NCBI GenBank assembly: GCA_030704615.1
Contig: CM060733.1
Span: 59,706,001 to 59,770,000, forward strand
Length of the DNA: 64,000 bases
Origin: Takakia lepidozioides
Taxonomy: Eukaryota; Streptophyta; Takakiopsida; Takakiales; Takakiaceae
Reading direction: 5' to 3'
The notes beneath the pieces were generated by a model, which saw nothing but the letters and a program-made list of their open reading frames with translations, did not search any database and was not told the origin of the DNA. Numbering within the stretch: position 1 is the stretch's first letter; each line of letters opens with the position of its first letter. Both the position numbers and the translations under genes were made by a program. Shown here one piece after another: positions 21,920 to 32,109 of the stretch.

Positions 21920-23190
21920 CTACAACGACACGTTAGTTCCGGATATTATCCCATCCATGAACAATAACTGACTCCCTTTATGCAGGGCGCCAGTTTCCTG
22001 ATACAACTCACAAGAATAGTTGCCTACCTTGCAAGTCCTGGCGACCACCGCTTCCACCAAGCGACTGATGGTATCTTTCGACAGCTCCGTGGTTGCCCGA
22101 GTCATGTTCAATTGTCGAGGTTTCGTGCACTTCTTGGCCATGTGCCCGGGCTCCCCGCAATTGAAACACACTCCATCAAAGGTCGCCTTATGTCCGCCAT
22201 AAGCCGCTCCACCGCTTTTCCTTTCGAAGCACCGGGTGTCGCCTTGACGTGTGAAGGCCCTCCCTTCGATTTCCACGTGCCATTGTCGCCGCGTGGCCTA
22301 TCCACTTCTTTTCCGGTCGGAAGGAGTCACCTTCCCGCCGGGTCTTCTTGTGGTTCAGCTCCGTACGGCCTTGTCTCTCACCCCTAGGGACATCCGAGAA
22401 ACATTCAGCCCTCTCAATTGCCTCGTTCAAAGTCTTGGGTGGCTTCTCCTCCAACTTCCGCCTGGCCCATGGGGCCAATCCTGCCACAAAGTTGAAGACC
22501 ATTTCTGGTTCTTCCATGTCCGTGACTTCGAGCAATAGCACATTGAAAGCCTAGACATACCCCCGAATGTCATCTGTTTGCTTCAAATTCCTCATCTTGT
22601 CCCGGGCAAGCCAGGACGCGTTGAGGGGCACAAACTGTCTCTTCATCAATTCCTTGAACCCACTCCAGTTCAAGGTTTCTGGGCTTGGACCTCGGTCGTG
22701 AAGGCGTTTCTGCCACCATTGTTGAGCAGCCCCTCAAATAGGTGGGAGCCACTTCCACCCGATCCTCGTCACTCAACTTGGCCGCCCGGAAGTACTGCTC
22801 TAGCTCCAGGACCAGGTGTTGAGTGCCTTCCGATTTCGGACCCCTCGAAGGGTGCCGGGTTCCTTAGGCTTCACCTTAAACTTTGCCTTAGTGGAAGTGG
22901 CATTAGCCGCCTTCAACACGTCTTTCAACGTCCCGCCAAACTGCGCCAACAACCCTTCCCAAAAGGCTGCCGGCATGGGAGGCATCTCTTGGTTGTCGGA
23001 GCTCTCAAGGATTCCTCGGGCTCCGACTCCTTGGATTCCTCCCGCTCTTGAGCGGCCTCGTTTTCGGAAACATGCATTGCTTCCTCCGGCCTCGGTGACA
23101 CGTCGCCCCCATCGGGCTCACCAGGATCATCATCTTTTGGGCCGTTCCGCTTTCGCTTCGGCTTGCCCGACCCCATGATGAGGCCAATCC
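21920..23190 (-). pseudogene. family A gag
   Basis: It starts at MGSGKPKRKRNGPKDDD (about 23,176), a basic then acidic N-terminus. The capsid core is spread over several frames, including NLELEWVQGIDEE and NFVAGLAPWARRKLEEKP. A CCHC knuckle CFNCGEPGHMAKKC lies at about 22,125-22,165. Frame changes near 22,980, 22,600 and 22,300 break it. The same Gag family is present on the plus strand at 8,672-9,229. Confidence 0.85.
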
Positions 23191-23217
23191 CAAGGACGAT
23201 CGCGTACTGAACTCTAA

Positions 23218-23229
23218 GCTCTGATACCA
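23218..23229 (-). promoter_or_regulatory. primer-binding site for initiator tRNA-Met
   Basis: On the minus strand the bases after the 5' LTR are CT then TGGTATCAGAGC. This is the classic plant retrotransposon site complementary to the 3' end of tRNA-iMet, and it fixes the element's orientation and LTR edge. Confidence 0.92.
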
Positions 23230-23231
23230 AG

Positions 23232-23957
23232 TGTCGCGCACCTCACTTCGGTAAGCTCCCCCCTCAAGTCATAGTTACTCGCTTTGATGCGCGCGCCTGA
23301 CTCCCAACCTGGCCGCCGGGCCAACTTGGAGCTTCGGCTGCTCACCGGGGCATACGGTCCCCCTTTGTTCTCCCAAAGAACCCTCCACCGATTTGGAACC
23401 AGCAGGAATTCCCTTTGGTAGTGGCAATCCGGAACAGCTCCCCACTCTTTGGTCGCTTTCCGGCTCGCTCGCTTACTCACTAGTTTTTGGTCACCAACGG
23501 GCTTGCACCGTTCTCGGGGTTACTACTCCCTATATATACTTCTGTAGCTGTCCGCGGGGGTTTCACAACCAACCATGCCATTTTATGGCGAACCACCACG
23601 AAAACCCTCGACTCCCGGTGATGAGTCGCGGTGAGTCTTGGCCCACTCACCACGGCCCCTATAGACCGTGATGAGTCCCAAGACTCCCCACGACTCCCAC
23701 CACGAGGTCTCCGCCCCCATGGTGAGTCCTATGCCACCCCACTAAGTCCCGCTAAGCTACACCACCCCTTGTGGAGCCACCCCCACCGCAACCCGGTGTG
23801 CGGGGCTCCACCTAGTGAGCGCCTCCGCCTCCTTGAGTGCTTTGGGCACTCAAGGGTGCTTCAGCCCCCCATACCTATCGCTGCCGCTGCCCCCACCACA
23901 GGGGCAACCCCTCATGTGTCCCGACCCCCCCTGCCCTCAAGGCAAAGGGCCGCGACA
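23232..23957 (-). repeat. family A 5' LTR
   Basis: It is 726 bp long with TGTCGCG/CGCGACA ends and is the most complete LTR with an adjacent primer site. A TATATATA box lies at 23,531-23,538, about 420 bp into the LTR, a plausible promoter. Confidence 0.93.
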
Positions 23958-23962
23958 AGAGC

Positions 23963-24423
23963 CCTCTCAATGTTGAAGCTCGAGATTGAAAACCAATCTC
24001 ACCATACTCCACAAAGTGCATTGATTTGCCCCAAGCCAAATCAGCCCTTTCGCTTGGTCTTGCAATCCTTCACACAATGAAAGCTCGCATTCCCAAGTCC
24101 AGTTCTCAGCTTTGCCACCAAAGCCACTATAACCTGCTCTTGACTAGTCATCTTCCCAATCGTGCTTGCTCATGCATGTACATAATCTGAAACCATCAAG
24201 GTGCTCTGGAATTACCTGCAGCATGGTGCTTTCATCTCTGAAGCTGAAGATCGAATGCCAAGGTCTACCACCTCGTAACCCACATCGCCTCCGCTTTTAA
24301 CAACCAAGAGCTCCACGGTGCTCCTTGCATAACAACTTGGTTTTCTCTTCTCAAGCAAAAACCACAAGTGCTACAACTAACTCGTATCTGGCACTCACAG
24401 ATACGAGCTGATCTTTCTCGAGT
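23963..24423. other. DNMT element leader/LTR-like sequence, right of nested element
   Basis: This continues the sequence interrupted at 19,722, with short AAGCTCGAGATTGAAAA and GCTTGC-type words. No gene is seen. Confidence 0.45.
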
Positions 24424-25259
24424 GATAAAGAAGAAGAATACAAGCACAAGCTCATGCGAGCTCACAAGCTGAAGCATAAATTCATGCATATATAACCTCA
24501 TCACTCAAATACAAGTCAAGCCAAGTGCACCCCACGCCATGGGGAATCCACACTACGGCGCCATAGCTAGGCGCGGTGAGGCTCAACTCGAGAAAGATGA
24601 GCCTCCCGCACTTGCCGTGAAGATAACCACTCCAGGGCCTAAATGTCTTGACCCCTGGATTGACACTTGGGCCAATCCCAAATGTCAATATGTAAAAGCT
24701 AGCTATTTCCTAGCTAGTTTCACACTAGTGGAAAATAACTTGACAGCTCGTGCGCATACATATCGCTACACAACTGCATCGCTGTCCAAAACCACACAAC
24801 ACATGTGCACACCACACACTAGTATACCACTAGTCCACCACTAGTCCAACCACTAGTCAACCACTAGGCTACAACTAGTCAGTCACTAGGCTGCACAATG
24901 CTGCCCACTATGGCAGTCACTAGTCCACACAATGATAAAGAAGAAGAATACAAGCACAAGCTCATGCGAGCTCACAAAGCTGAAGCATAAATTCATGCAT
25001 ATATAACCTCATCACTCAAATACAAGTCAAGCCAAGTGCACCCCACGCCATGGGGAATCCACACTACGGCGCCATAGCTAGGCGCGGTGAGGCTCAACTC
25101 GAGAAAGATGAGCCTCCCGCAGTTGCCGTGAAGATAACCACTCCAGGGCCTAAATCTGCCTTGACCCCTGGATTGACACTTGGGCCAATCCCAAATGTCA
25201 ATATGTAAAAGCTAGCTATTTCCTAGCTAGTTTCACACTAGTGGTAAAATAACTTGACA
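24424..25259 (-). repeat. tandem terminal-repeat block of the DNMT element
   Basis: A 510-bp unit begins at 24,424 (GATAAAGAAGAAG) and restarts at 24,934. The second copy stops after about 326 bp at the element's outer end (CTTGACA, 25,259). The first copy runs on through 24,748-24,933, the block shared with the left end of the element. The arrangement puts the end of one LTR copy next to the start of another at about 24,746, as in LTR-LTR tandems. Identity between the copies is very high, differing at few positions. Confidence 0.75.
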
Positions 25260-27146
25260 GTGCCATCAAAGTTTTTCTTTTCAAAATGTCGACTGTTGGG
25301 GATGGCAGTGGGGTTAGCCTCGTGAAGCGGATGCAGAAGACTGGGGACTTGCAGAACTGTTTTCTTATGTTTGATCATGTGAAACAAGTGAAGGATTGGA
25401 CGATAATGGCTTGTCATGTCTACGATCACCAACGAGTTATGACAATTGCAGTTTGTGACATGCAATCCGAGGATACGGAATCCCAGAAGCTCATGTGGAA
25501 TTCCCTGATACGTGTCATGGGCTGCCATCTCCAAATTTTGCAGGTTTCATGGCGGATAGTGCTCAAGCAATTTCAATGCTGTTCGTATTGTCTTCGGATC
25601 GGGCGACCCAAAAGTGCCAATGCGAGGAAGAGAGCGTACATGTCTATTCCATTGGACACAATCTCTGGAAAAACATACAAAGTCGGACATCAAACCAGAG
25701 ATGCACACTCAGCACCGTAAATTGTGCAAAGAGTACAAAGATGCTAGAACAATGAAAGAGGCGGACACTTTGTTCCAGACAATTCGTGCCTGGGGTTTCT
25801 TTCTGGAGCTGCATCACTTGAGAGTATGAGAGCATTGGAGATTGGCTGGCGTTTTGGCACTTCCGGTATAGACAGTGGGGAGCAGCCATGCCAGTGGTAC
25901 GAGGCTTATGTTTCTTGCTTTATTCATACATTTACTTTCCATTTTATTGTGTCCTCGCTTTCTTTATGTTGTTTTCTGTTCACAGTTTGAAGTGTGGTTC
26001 TCCACTTTGCAGAACATGTCCATTGAGGAAATGGCGGACATGTCATCTTGCAATTTGGCAGAAACTGTGCACAATGCATGGTTGCAGCAGTCTGGGAAAC
26101 GAGGTCGGAATTTGTATGTGGCAACAACAGATGATTTGATACGTGCCTTGCAACAACAAACCCGATACCGTGATTTCTTACGAGGTGGGGTTGGTGACAA
26201 GGGTCCGGACAAATGGGAGTTGATGTTGCGTGCTGCAAACAGATCTGGGGATCCAATCAAGATAGCACGGGTGGTGAGCATGTATGCCCAGGGAACGCCA
26301 CTTGTTTCTAGAGTTCCACATCTTGAAGGGAGGAGAGATTCGGCTCCTGTAAGAGGAAATTGAACACTCCACCTGGTTCGGATTCCGATTCGCACAGGGC
26401 AGACCGTGATAACTTCTCGAAGCCTTGTGTTCCCCTGCATGACATCTCCATGTCCGGAACCTCCATTGTGGAGGAACCTCCAACACGACGGCAAGCTCCA
26501 GCATCAAACAGTGCCACTGAAATGGTGCAGGAGAGAAACAACCCCCTTGATGTGCTTGAGTCCGCATGCCCCGACCACGTTTGGCACATAGAACGCACAA
26601 GTGTAGGGTCTCGTGTGAAATGTACAGCGATTAGGGCAACTAATTTCGAGAAGTGCACTTGACCTATATCCAGAGGTGGAAACTCCTGCTCCGACTTTCA
26701 CGGGTTTGATGCGTCCATACGGTCAACCAGAAGCCAAGAACCACAAGTTCTGGTTCTGCGCAGATAATTGTGCCAGATGTGTGCATGGAACTGTGCGTCC
26801 TTCCGTAGTGATGAAGCCATCTCCTCCAACCGTTTGGCCCGTGAAGGTGGGAACACATCTCAGATTTCAGGAGATTGAAATGCTGGAGGAGGCAAGCTTT
26901 TCCCTTGCGAGACAACCCCAACTCCATGCATGTGCTACTACTTCTGCGTCCTCTTGGGTCCCCCTGGCAAATCCTGACTTGTGGCCAACCAAACGAGATA
27001 GAAAGCTCGTTCGGCGTTTCCCTCCAACCGCTGAACACTTTGGCAAAGTGGAGTCCGCAAGAATGCTCCAAACTCGTGTTGGAAGCACCACGGAAGTACC
27101 CGATCCCGGATATGGTCGGGTATTCATAATCATCACTTCCACATCT
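25260..27146 (+). pseudogene. MULE-like transposase, central part
   Basis: The gene resumes after the 18-kb insertion. NCFLMFDHVKQVKDWTIMAC and MTIAVCDMQSEDTESQKLMW (25,350-25,500) carry the first acidic residue of the DDE core. NFAGFMADSAQA and, in the next frame, RERTCLFHWTQSLEKHTKSD (25,540-25,690) follow. An intron-like stretch at about 25,905-25,983 ends TTCACAG, then WFSTLQNMSIEEMADMSS and SGDPIKIARVVSMYAQG. Frames shift repeatedly. The last bases CATCT (27,142-27,146) are the duplication made by the solo LTR. MULE membership is supported by the SWIM finger downstream. Confidence 0.7.
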
Positions 27147-27872
27147 TGTCGCGGCCCCTTGCCTTGAGGGCAGGGGGTCGGGACACAAGAGGGGCTGCCC
27201 CTGTGGTGGGGTAGTGGCCTGCGATAGGTATGGGGGGGCTGAAGCACCCTTGAGTGCCCAAAGCACTCAAGGAGGCGGAGGCGCTCACTAGGTGGAGCCC
27301 CGCACCGGGTTGCGGTGGGGGTGGCTCCACAATGGGTGGTGGTAGCTTAGCGGGACTTAGTGGGGGTGGCATAGGACTCACCCTGGGGCGGAGACCTTGT
27401 GGTGGGAGTAATGGGGAGTCTTGGGACTCATCACGGTCCATAGGGGGCCGTAGTGGGTGGGCCAAGACTCACCGCGACTAATCACCGGGAGTCGAGGGTG
27501 TTCGTGGTGGTTCGCCATAAAATGACATGGTTGTTTGTGAAACCCCTGCGGACAGCTACAGAAGTATATATAGGGAGTAGTAACCCCGAGAACGGTGCAA
27601 GCCCATTGGTGTCCAAAAACTAGTGAGTAGCGAGCGAGCCGGAAAGCGACCAAAGAGTGGGGAGCTGTTCCGGACTGCCAACTACCAAAGGGAATTCCGC
27701 TGGTTCCAAATCGTTGGAGGTTCTTTGGGAGATCAAAGGGGGACCGTTATGCCCCCGGTGAGCAGCCGAAGCTCCAAGTTGGCCCGCGGCGGCCAGGTTG
27801 GGAGTTAGGCGCGCGCATCAAGCGAGTAACTATGACTTGAGGGGAGAGCTTACCGAAGTGAGGTGCGCGACA
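27147..27872 (+). mobile_element. solo LTR of family A
   Basis: A complete 726-bp LTR with TGTCGCGG and GCGCGACA ends is flanked on both sides by CATCT (27,142-27,146 and 27,873-27,877). No internal element sequence is present, so it arose by recombination between the two LTRs of a full insertion. It lies within the MULE-like gene, just before the SWIM domain. A TATATATA box is at 27,565-27,572. Confidence 0.95.
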
Positions 27873-28420
27873 CATCTGCTGTTCATGACAGGACCTACGA
27901 CATCACGGTTTCCAATTTCCCCAATTGCACATGTCCTGATTTTGTGAATATGCTATCAACCAGTTTGGGCAAGAGAGGTAAATTCATACCTTGCAAACAT
28001 TTGTATTTCATATTTTTGAAGATGATGGTTTGCGATCCCAAAAGTGACAACTTCATTCACCAGGCCACTATGAGTTTCAACGAGGTCGATACTCTATTGC
28101 AGCGGGATACAACACATGGGTAACATCAACTATGCAATGTGGTATGTGGACGACCATGATTTGAAATGTGTAATTCACATCAATTCGTCGGCGGTGCAAT
28201 GATATGGCCTCCAACTATACGGAGTGAGCTCTGAGTGGCAACTTTTAAAAACACATTTGTCATTGCACCGTTTGAAGTCTACATGTCTTGCTGTCGCTAT
28301 GCACTACAATCATCTTTTGAAGATGATCCTAACTCTCATTGTTATTTGAGGAGGGAGGAGGTCTTCCCGTGGCAGCCTCTGTGGCGCACACTTTGTGAGG
28401 ATATTTTCTCGTCCTCGTAA
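27873..28420 (+). pseudogene. MULE-like transposase, SWIM zinc finger and 3' end
   Basis: The frame reads YDITVSNFPNCTCPDFVNML and GKFIPCKHLYFIFLKMM. These contain the CxC...CxH ligands of a SWIM zinc finger, normal at the C-terminus of MULE transposases. The frame stops at 28,121, and a further open stretch (28,235-28,420) may be the decayed tail. It joins to 27,146 once the solo LTR is removed. Confidence 0.75.
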
Positions 28421-29141
28421 TTGTAAAAGTGAAACAAACATTTGTAATTGCACAATGTTGGATGTTACAATTGTAGGCCTCATGGTAGTCTTGATTCTAT
28501 TTAGGCAAGATTCCCTGCATTAATTCCATGGTCATAGGACCATCCTCGGTTATAGGCGGCGCATGTTAATGCTGACGTGGCAGATGACGGACAGTGCCAC
28601 GTCATCATTTGCCACCACATCAGCATGCTGACATGACGTTCATGCCACGTCAGCGTGGGTGTAGGCTCATGCCACGTCACTCCTGCATGAGCGTACGCTC
28701 ACGCCATTGCGTCGTTGTGCCCAATGTGAGGGTGGCCTAAAGACAATATCTATTTTATGCTACAATGTCGGGGGGATTCTCATCAGGCTGAGCCTGAAAC
28801 ACTGACCCTCTCTGACCTTTTTTTTGTGAAAAATTGAACGTAGTTATCAGAATTCGTCGCTAGTAGTGCGGAGCAACGCGAAGCCCTAATATACAGATTT
28901 TTAGAATGGTTTATTATTCGATAATTGACACTGACTTGATGGTATAGAGCATAGATCTTGGGTGGTAAAGATTCTGGGATCAAACTTTGCACGCCCCAAA
29001 ATTTGTCCGTTTTTATAGAAATTAGGAAGAAGAAAAACATGAGTTCCATACAGAAAAACAATTTGAAATTAGTGGAACAAAGGTTTCAGGATTTTTTTTA
29101 TTTGGGTCGTTCATTTTTGGGATTGGTAACGATAAACATCT
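28421..29141. other. non-coding; GCCACGTCA-rich cluster at 28,560-28,720
   Basis: No gene is seen. At 28,567-28,720 TGACGTGGCA, GCCACGTCA and AGCATGCTGACATGACG words are repeated in both orientations, like the cluster at 840-980. From about 28,780 the sequence turns AT-rich. Confidence 0.45.
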
Positions 29142-29262
29142 CTTATGGAAAATACTTAACAACTAAGCGACTCTGAGCAGATAACCTCCCAACCTTAGAG
29201 ACCTCTCTCCCCTGCTTGTTAAAGAGTAAATGATCCCTCTTGGTGCTAAGATTGCCTTGCTT
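29142..29262 (+). repeat. left arm of an inverted repeat (about 115 bp)
   Basis: GTACTTAACAACTAAGCGACTC-type sequence through GGTGCTAAGATTGCCTTGC is the reverse complement, with some mismatches and small indels, of 30,134-30,246. The arms flank a gypsy integrase fragment. Confidence 0.8.
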
Positions 29263-29871
29263 GGATTTCCACAGAATGTACCTAGTGCAGCAGACTCGTT
29301 TGTAATTCAGATGCAAGAGCAGCTAGCAAGTGCAAGGTCGCATATCCGTAAGGCCTCAGATCGGGCTAAGAGTTATGTGGATAAGAAACGCACGTTCAGG
29401 AAATTCAAGGTGGGGAACAAAGTATTCCTATTGATACCATCACCTTCACTTACCCTTGTGAAAGGGAAAGGTAAGAAGAAGGGTAAGAAGTTATCTCCTC
29501 GATATTGTGGACCTTGGCTGATTGTGAAGCATTAACGATGTGGCATGTAAGCTACAGTTTCCAGAGTCATGTAAGGTACATCCAGTGTTCATGTCAGTAA
29601 GCTCAAGAGATACTTACATGATGGGGATAATTTGGGTAGAATGAACTATACTTTTACAGGAAGGGTCAGAGAGTGACCAACACGGACCTTGGCGGATTTT
29701 GGACAAAAGATAACACCGATTGCGTAGTCGTCTCATCAATGAGTGTTTGGTTGCATGGCATGGGCTTTCTTTAACTGATGCTACTTGGAGTCTGAGCAAA
29801 CACTGAGATGGAAATACCCAGACTTTGTCATTGAGGACAATGACTAAGCTTCGAAGGGGTAGGGTAGAGAA
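29230..29871 (+). pseudogene. Ty3/gypsy integrase C-terminus fragment
   Basis: The frame 29,230-29,535 has ASDRAKSYVDKKRTFRKFKV then GNKVFLL and KLSPRYCGPWLIVKH, the C-terminal integrase region before a chromodomain. Later frames carry CKVHPVF, GPWRIL, and WHGLSLTDATW, a decayed chromodomain-like end. A purine-rich tract (about 29,852-29,871) closes it. The family differs from A and from the DNMT element. Confidence 0.8.
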
Positions 29872-30246
29872 TGTCACAGCCTAGATTAGCAAAGGTCAGT
29901 TATGGGCTTAAGTAAGCCATAAATAGTAAAAGTATAAGAAAGGCTTTAAGCAAAGCTATATACAATAAAAGTATATGTATAGACTTAAGCAAAGTCAAGA
30001 TTGGCAAAAGTCTAAAAGAAGGCTAGAGCCAAGTAAAGCAAAAAGTAAGCTATAAGATCATGAAGGGATGTCAGGAATAGCTACAGCCTAGTCAGAGAGA
30101 GATGATCAGACGTGGTTACTCTGAGTCTGAGAGAGCAAGGCAATCTTAGCACCAAGAGGGATCATGTACTCTTTAGCAAACATGCAAGAGAGGTCTCAGG
30201 TTATCTTGCTCAGAGTCGCTTAGTTGTTAAGTACTTTCCATAAGAT
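29872..30246 (+). repeat. probable 3' LTR start and right inverted-repeat arm
   Basis: TGTCACAGCCTAG follows the purine tract, as expected of a 3' LTR. Near-repeated words AAGTATAAGAAAGGCTTTAAGC and AAGCAAAGTC occur at 29,910-30,060. The last 113 bp (30,134-30,246) are the inverted partner of 29,142-29,262. The LTR end is not defined. Confidence 0.5.
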
Positions 30247-30560
30247 GTGATCGTTACATTTCTTTAATTTAGGTCATATTTATTCGATTTTACAAAAATT
30301 AATGCTCGAAAATAAAAGTCTTTCATTTAGGCCATTCATTTAGGTCATATATATTCGGTTTTGCAGAAATTAATGGTCCAAAACAAAAGTCTTCCATTTT
30401 AGGTCTTTTTTATTGGGTCGTTCATTTTGGATCTTTCATTTAGGTCATATTTATTCGATTTTATACAAATTAATGGTCGAAAACAAAAGTCTTTCATTTT
30501 GGTCTTTCTTTTTTTAGGTCTTTCATTTAGGTCATTCATTTAGGTCATATTTATTCGGTT
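30247..30560. repeat. AT-rich TTCATTTAGGTCATATTTATTCG repeats
   Basis: At least four diverged copies of a word set occur: CATTTAGGTCATATTTATTCG, TTTTACAAAAATTAATGGTC and GAAAACAAAAGTCTTTCATTT. A related piece (TTTGGGTCGTTCATTTTTGG) is at 29,101. No gene is seen. Confidence 0.75.
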
Positions 30561-30681
30561 TTAAGAGTACCCTTGTGAGATCATACCACCATTTCATAGC
30601 CCTCCAGTACTCAACTTCTTTTACAAAGATACGATCAACATTTTCTTGCAAAGATTTCAGTTTTTTGCCTGATTTCAAGCA

Positions 30682-31621
30682 GAATATGAGCGATTAGTGC
30701 AGTAGTTTCGTAAGGGAGCTGCTACATATGCACTTTCAAAAAATATTGGAGCAACTTAGAGTGGTGACGTGCGCCTGGTCAAACTTCCTTGCACTATTTT
30801 TGCTCCTGTTCTGGATTATGACAAATGTGCCACTTTGCAGCGATTGCATAATGCCCACATAGCCCATAGAAGACACGACATAGCTACCCAGGTAATGACC
30901 TCTTTGTATTTTCAAAGTACTATCATCTTTACATTTATTTGCAAATACATTTTCTTCTCATCTCTAACACTTTTGTTGTTTTTTTGGTTTTCAGGTTACA
31001 AGGCTTTTCTACAATAAAAGCTGCCATTGACAGACTTCAGTTTTCAGTTATACAAATTTCAGTTTTCAGTTTTACAGACTTTAGTTTTCAGTTTTCAGTT
31101 TTTAGCAAGATTTTAAGCCAGTTAGACATCTCAGTTAATTTTTCAGCTACAATTTTTTTCTCTTTCAGTTTTACAGATTTTAGTTTTCAGTTTTGCAAAC
31201 TTTATTGATCCAAACATTAATAGTGAAAACTGAAAATTGAAATTTGTATAATTGAAAACTTAAGTCTGTAATAACTCATATCAATGGCAGCTTCCACAAT
31301 AATGAAAATCCTTGTAACCTGAAAACCAGAAAGGCAAAGATTGTTAGAGATGAGAAGAAAATGTATTTGCAAATAAATGTAAAGATGACAGTACTTTGAA
31401 AATACAAAGAGGTCATTACTTGGGCAGCTATACCGTGTCCTCCATGGGCTGTGTGGGCCTTATGCAATCGCAAAGCGACACATTTGTCATAATCCAGAAC
31501 ATGAGCAAAAATGCAAGGAAGTTTGTCCAGGCGCATGTCACCACTTTGAGTTGCTCCAATATTTTTGAAAAGTCCATATGTAGCAGCTCCTTACGAAACT
31601 GTTGCACTAATCGCTCATATT
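30682..31621. repeat. fold-back inverted repeat, arms about 350 bp
   Basis: The left arm (30,682-31,035) and right arm (31,270-31,621) are reverse complements with few differences, separated by about 235 bp of CAGTTTTCAGTTTTACAGAC repeats. Each arm carries the same short open frame (LDYDKC...CKYIFFSSL) on opposite strands, including a GTAATG donor and TTTTCAG acceptor, so a gene piece was duplicated in inverted orientation. The protein is not recognised. Confidence 0.82.
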
Positions 31622-32090
31622 ACTATTACCGACAACTAGCATGATGTGGTTGTGGCCCGGTTGTGGGTTCAACCCACGGTCTGGTGTGTTATGAAGGTGT
31701 CTACTTTTCAGCTGGAAGGTAGTAGCTCTTGTGGTGAAGAGATACCATAAGTTACATTCCCTTCGGGAGACGTCATACTCTCTCTTCACTCTCTTTACTA
31801 TTACCATTAATATGGATATAGATATAGACTTAATATTAGAGCCTCATAATTTGTAACGTGTACACAATTACCATTATATTGTCGGAGACTGTTTATTTGA
31901 TTCGGTTGCTTATTTGTTGTATGATGAAATATCATCCAAAGATCTATGTCGTCAAAACATGAAACATTTTCTACAAACTTTACAATCGCCTATTGATGAA
32001 ATGGCCGAAATGATTCAGATCCACTTTTCTTCGAAAGCCCTCCCTGAAGCCCTCTATGGTGTTCATACAATCGAAAAATTTGTTCAAAAA
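31622..32090. other. non-coding or unrecognised
   Basis: AT-rich sequence. A short open frame from 31,914 (MLYDEISSKDLCRQNMKHFL) has no family I recognise and runs into the repeat that follows. Confidence 0.4.
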
Positions 32091-32109
32091 ATGTCCAATA
32101 GTGTTGTTT

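Larger units (their letters stand above)
19723..23957 (-). mobile_element. family A Ty3/gypsy element, internally deleted
   Basis: It is bounded by AGAGC duplications (19,718-19,722 and 23,958-23,962). In minus-strand order it has a 726-bp 5' LTR (23,957-23,232), a primer-binding site, gag, protease and most of RT. It then joins the 3' LTR (about 20,440-19,723) directly in the first motif of RNase H. RNase H, integrase and any chromodomain are deleted. Frameshifts are present. It lies inside the leader of the DNMT element, so it inserted later. Confidence 0.93.
7249..25259 (-). mobile_element. Ty3/gypsy retrotransposon carrying DNMT and PHD domains, with nested insertions
   Basis: The element reads on the minus strand from right to left. 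After terminal-repeat sequence at 24,424-25,259 and a long leader come Gag, CCHC knuckles, protease, DNMT, RT, RNase H, integrase and PHD finger. Its ends are TGTCAAG...GCACGACA in element orientation. Terminal blocks at 7,251-7,438 and 24,748-24,933 are near-identical direct repeats, and GTGC flanks both ends. It splits the MULE-like gene. Family A elements lie inside it at 7,967 onward and 19,723-23,957. Many frameshifts show this copy is dead. Placing RT before integrase, and the HPEADGLAERVVQ integrase motif, identify Ty3/gypsy. Confidence 0.8.
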
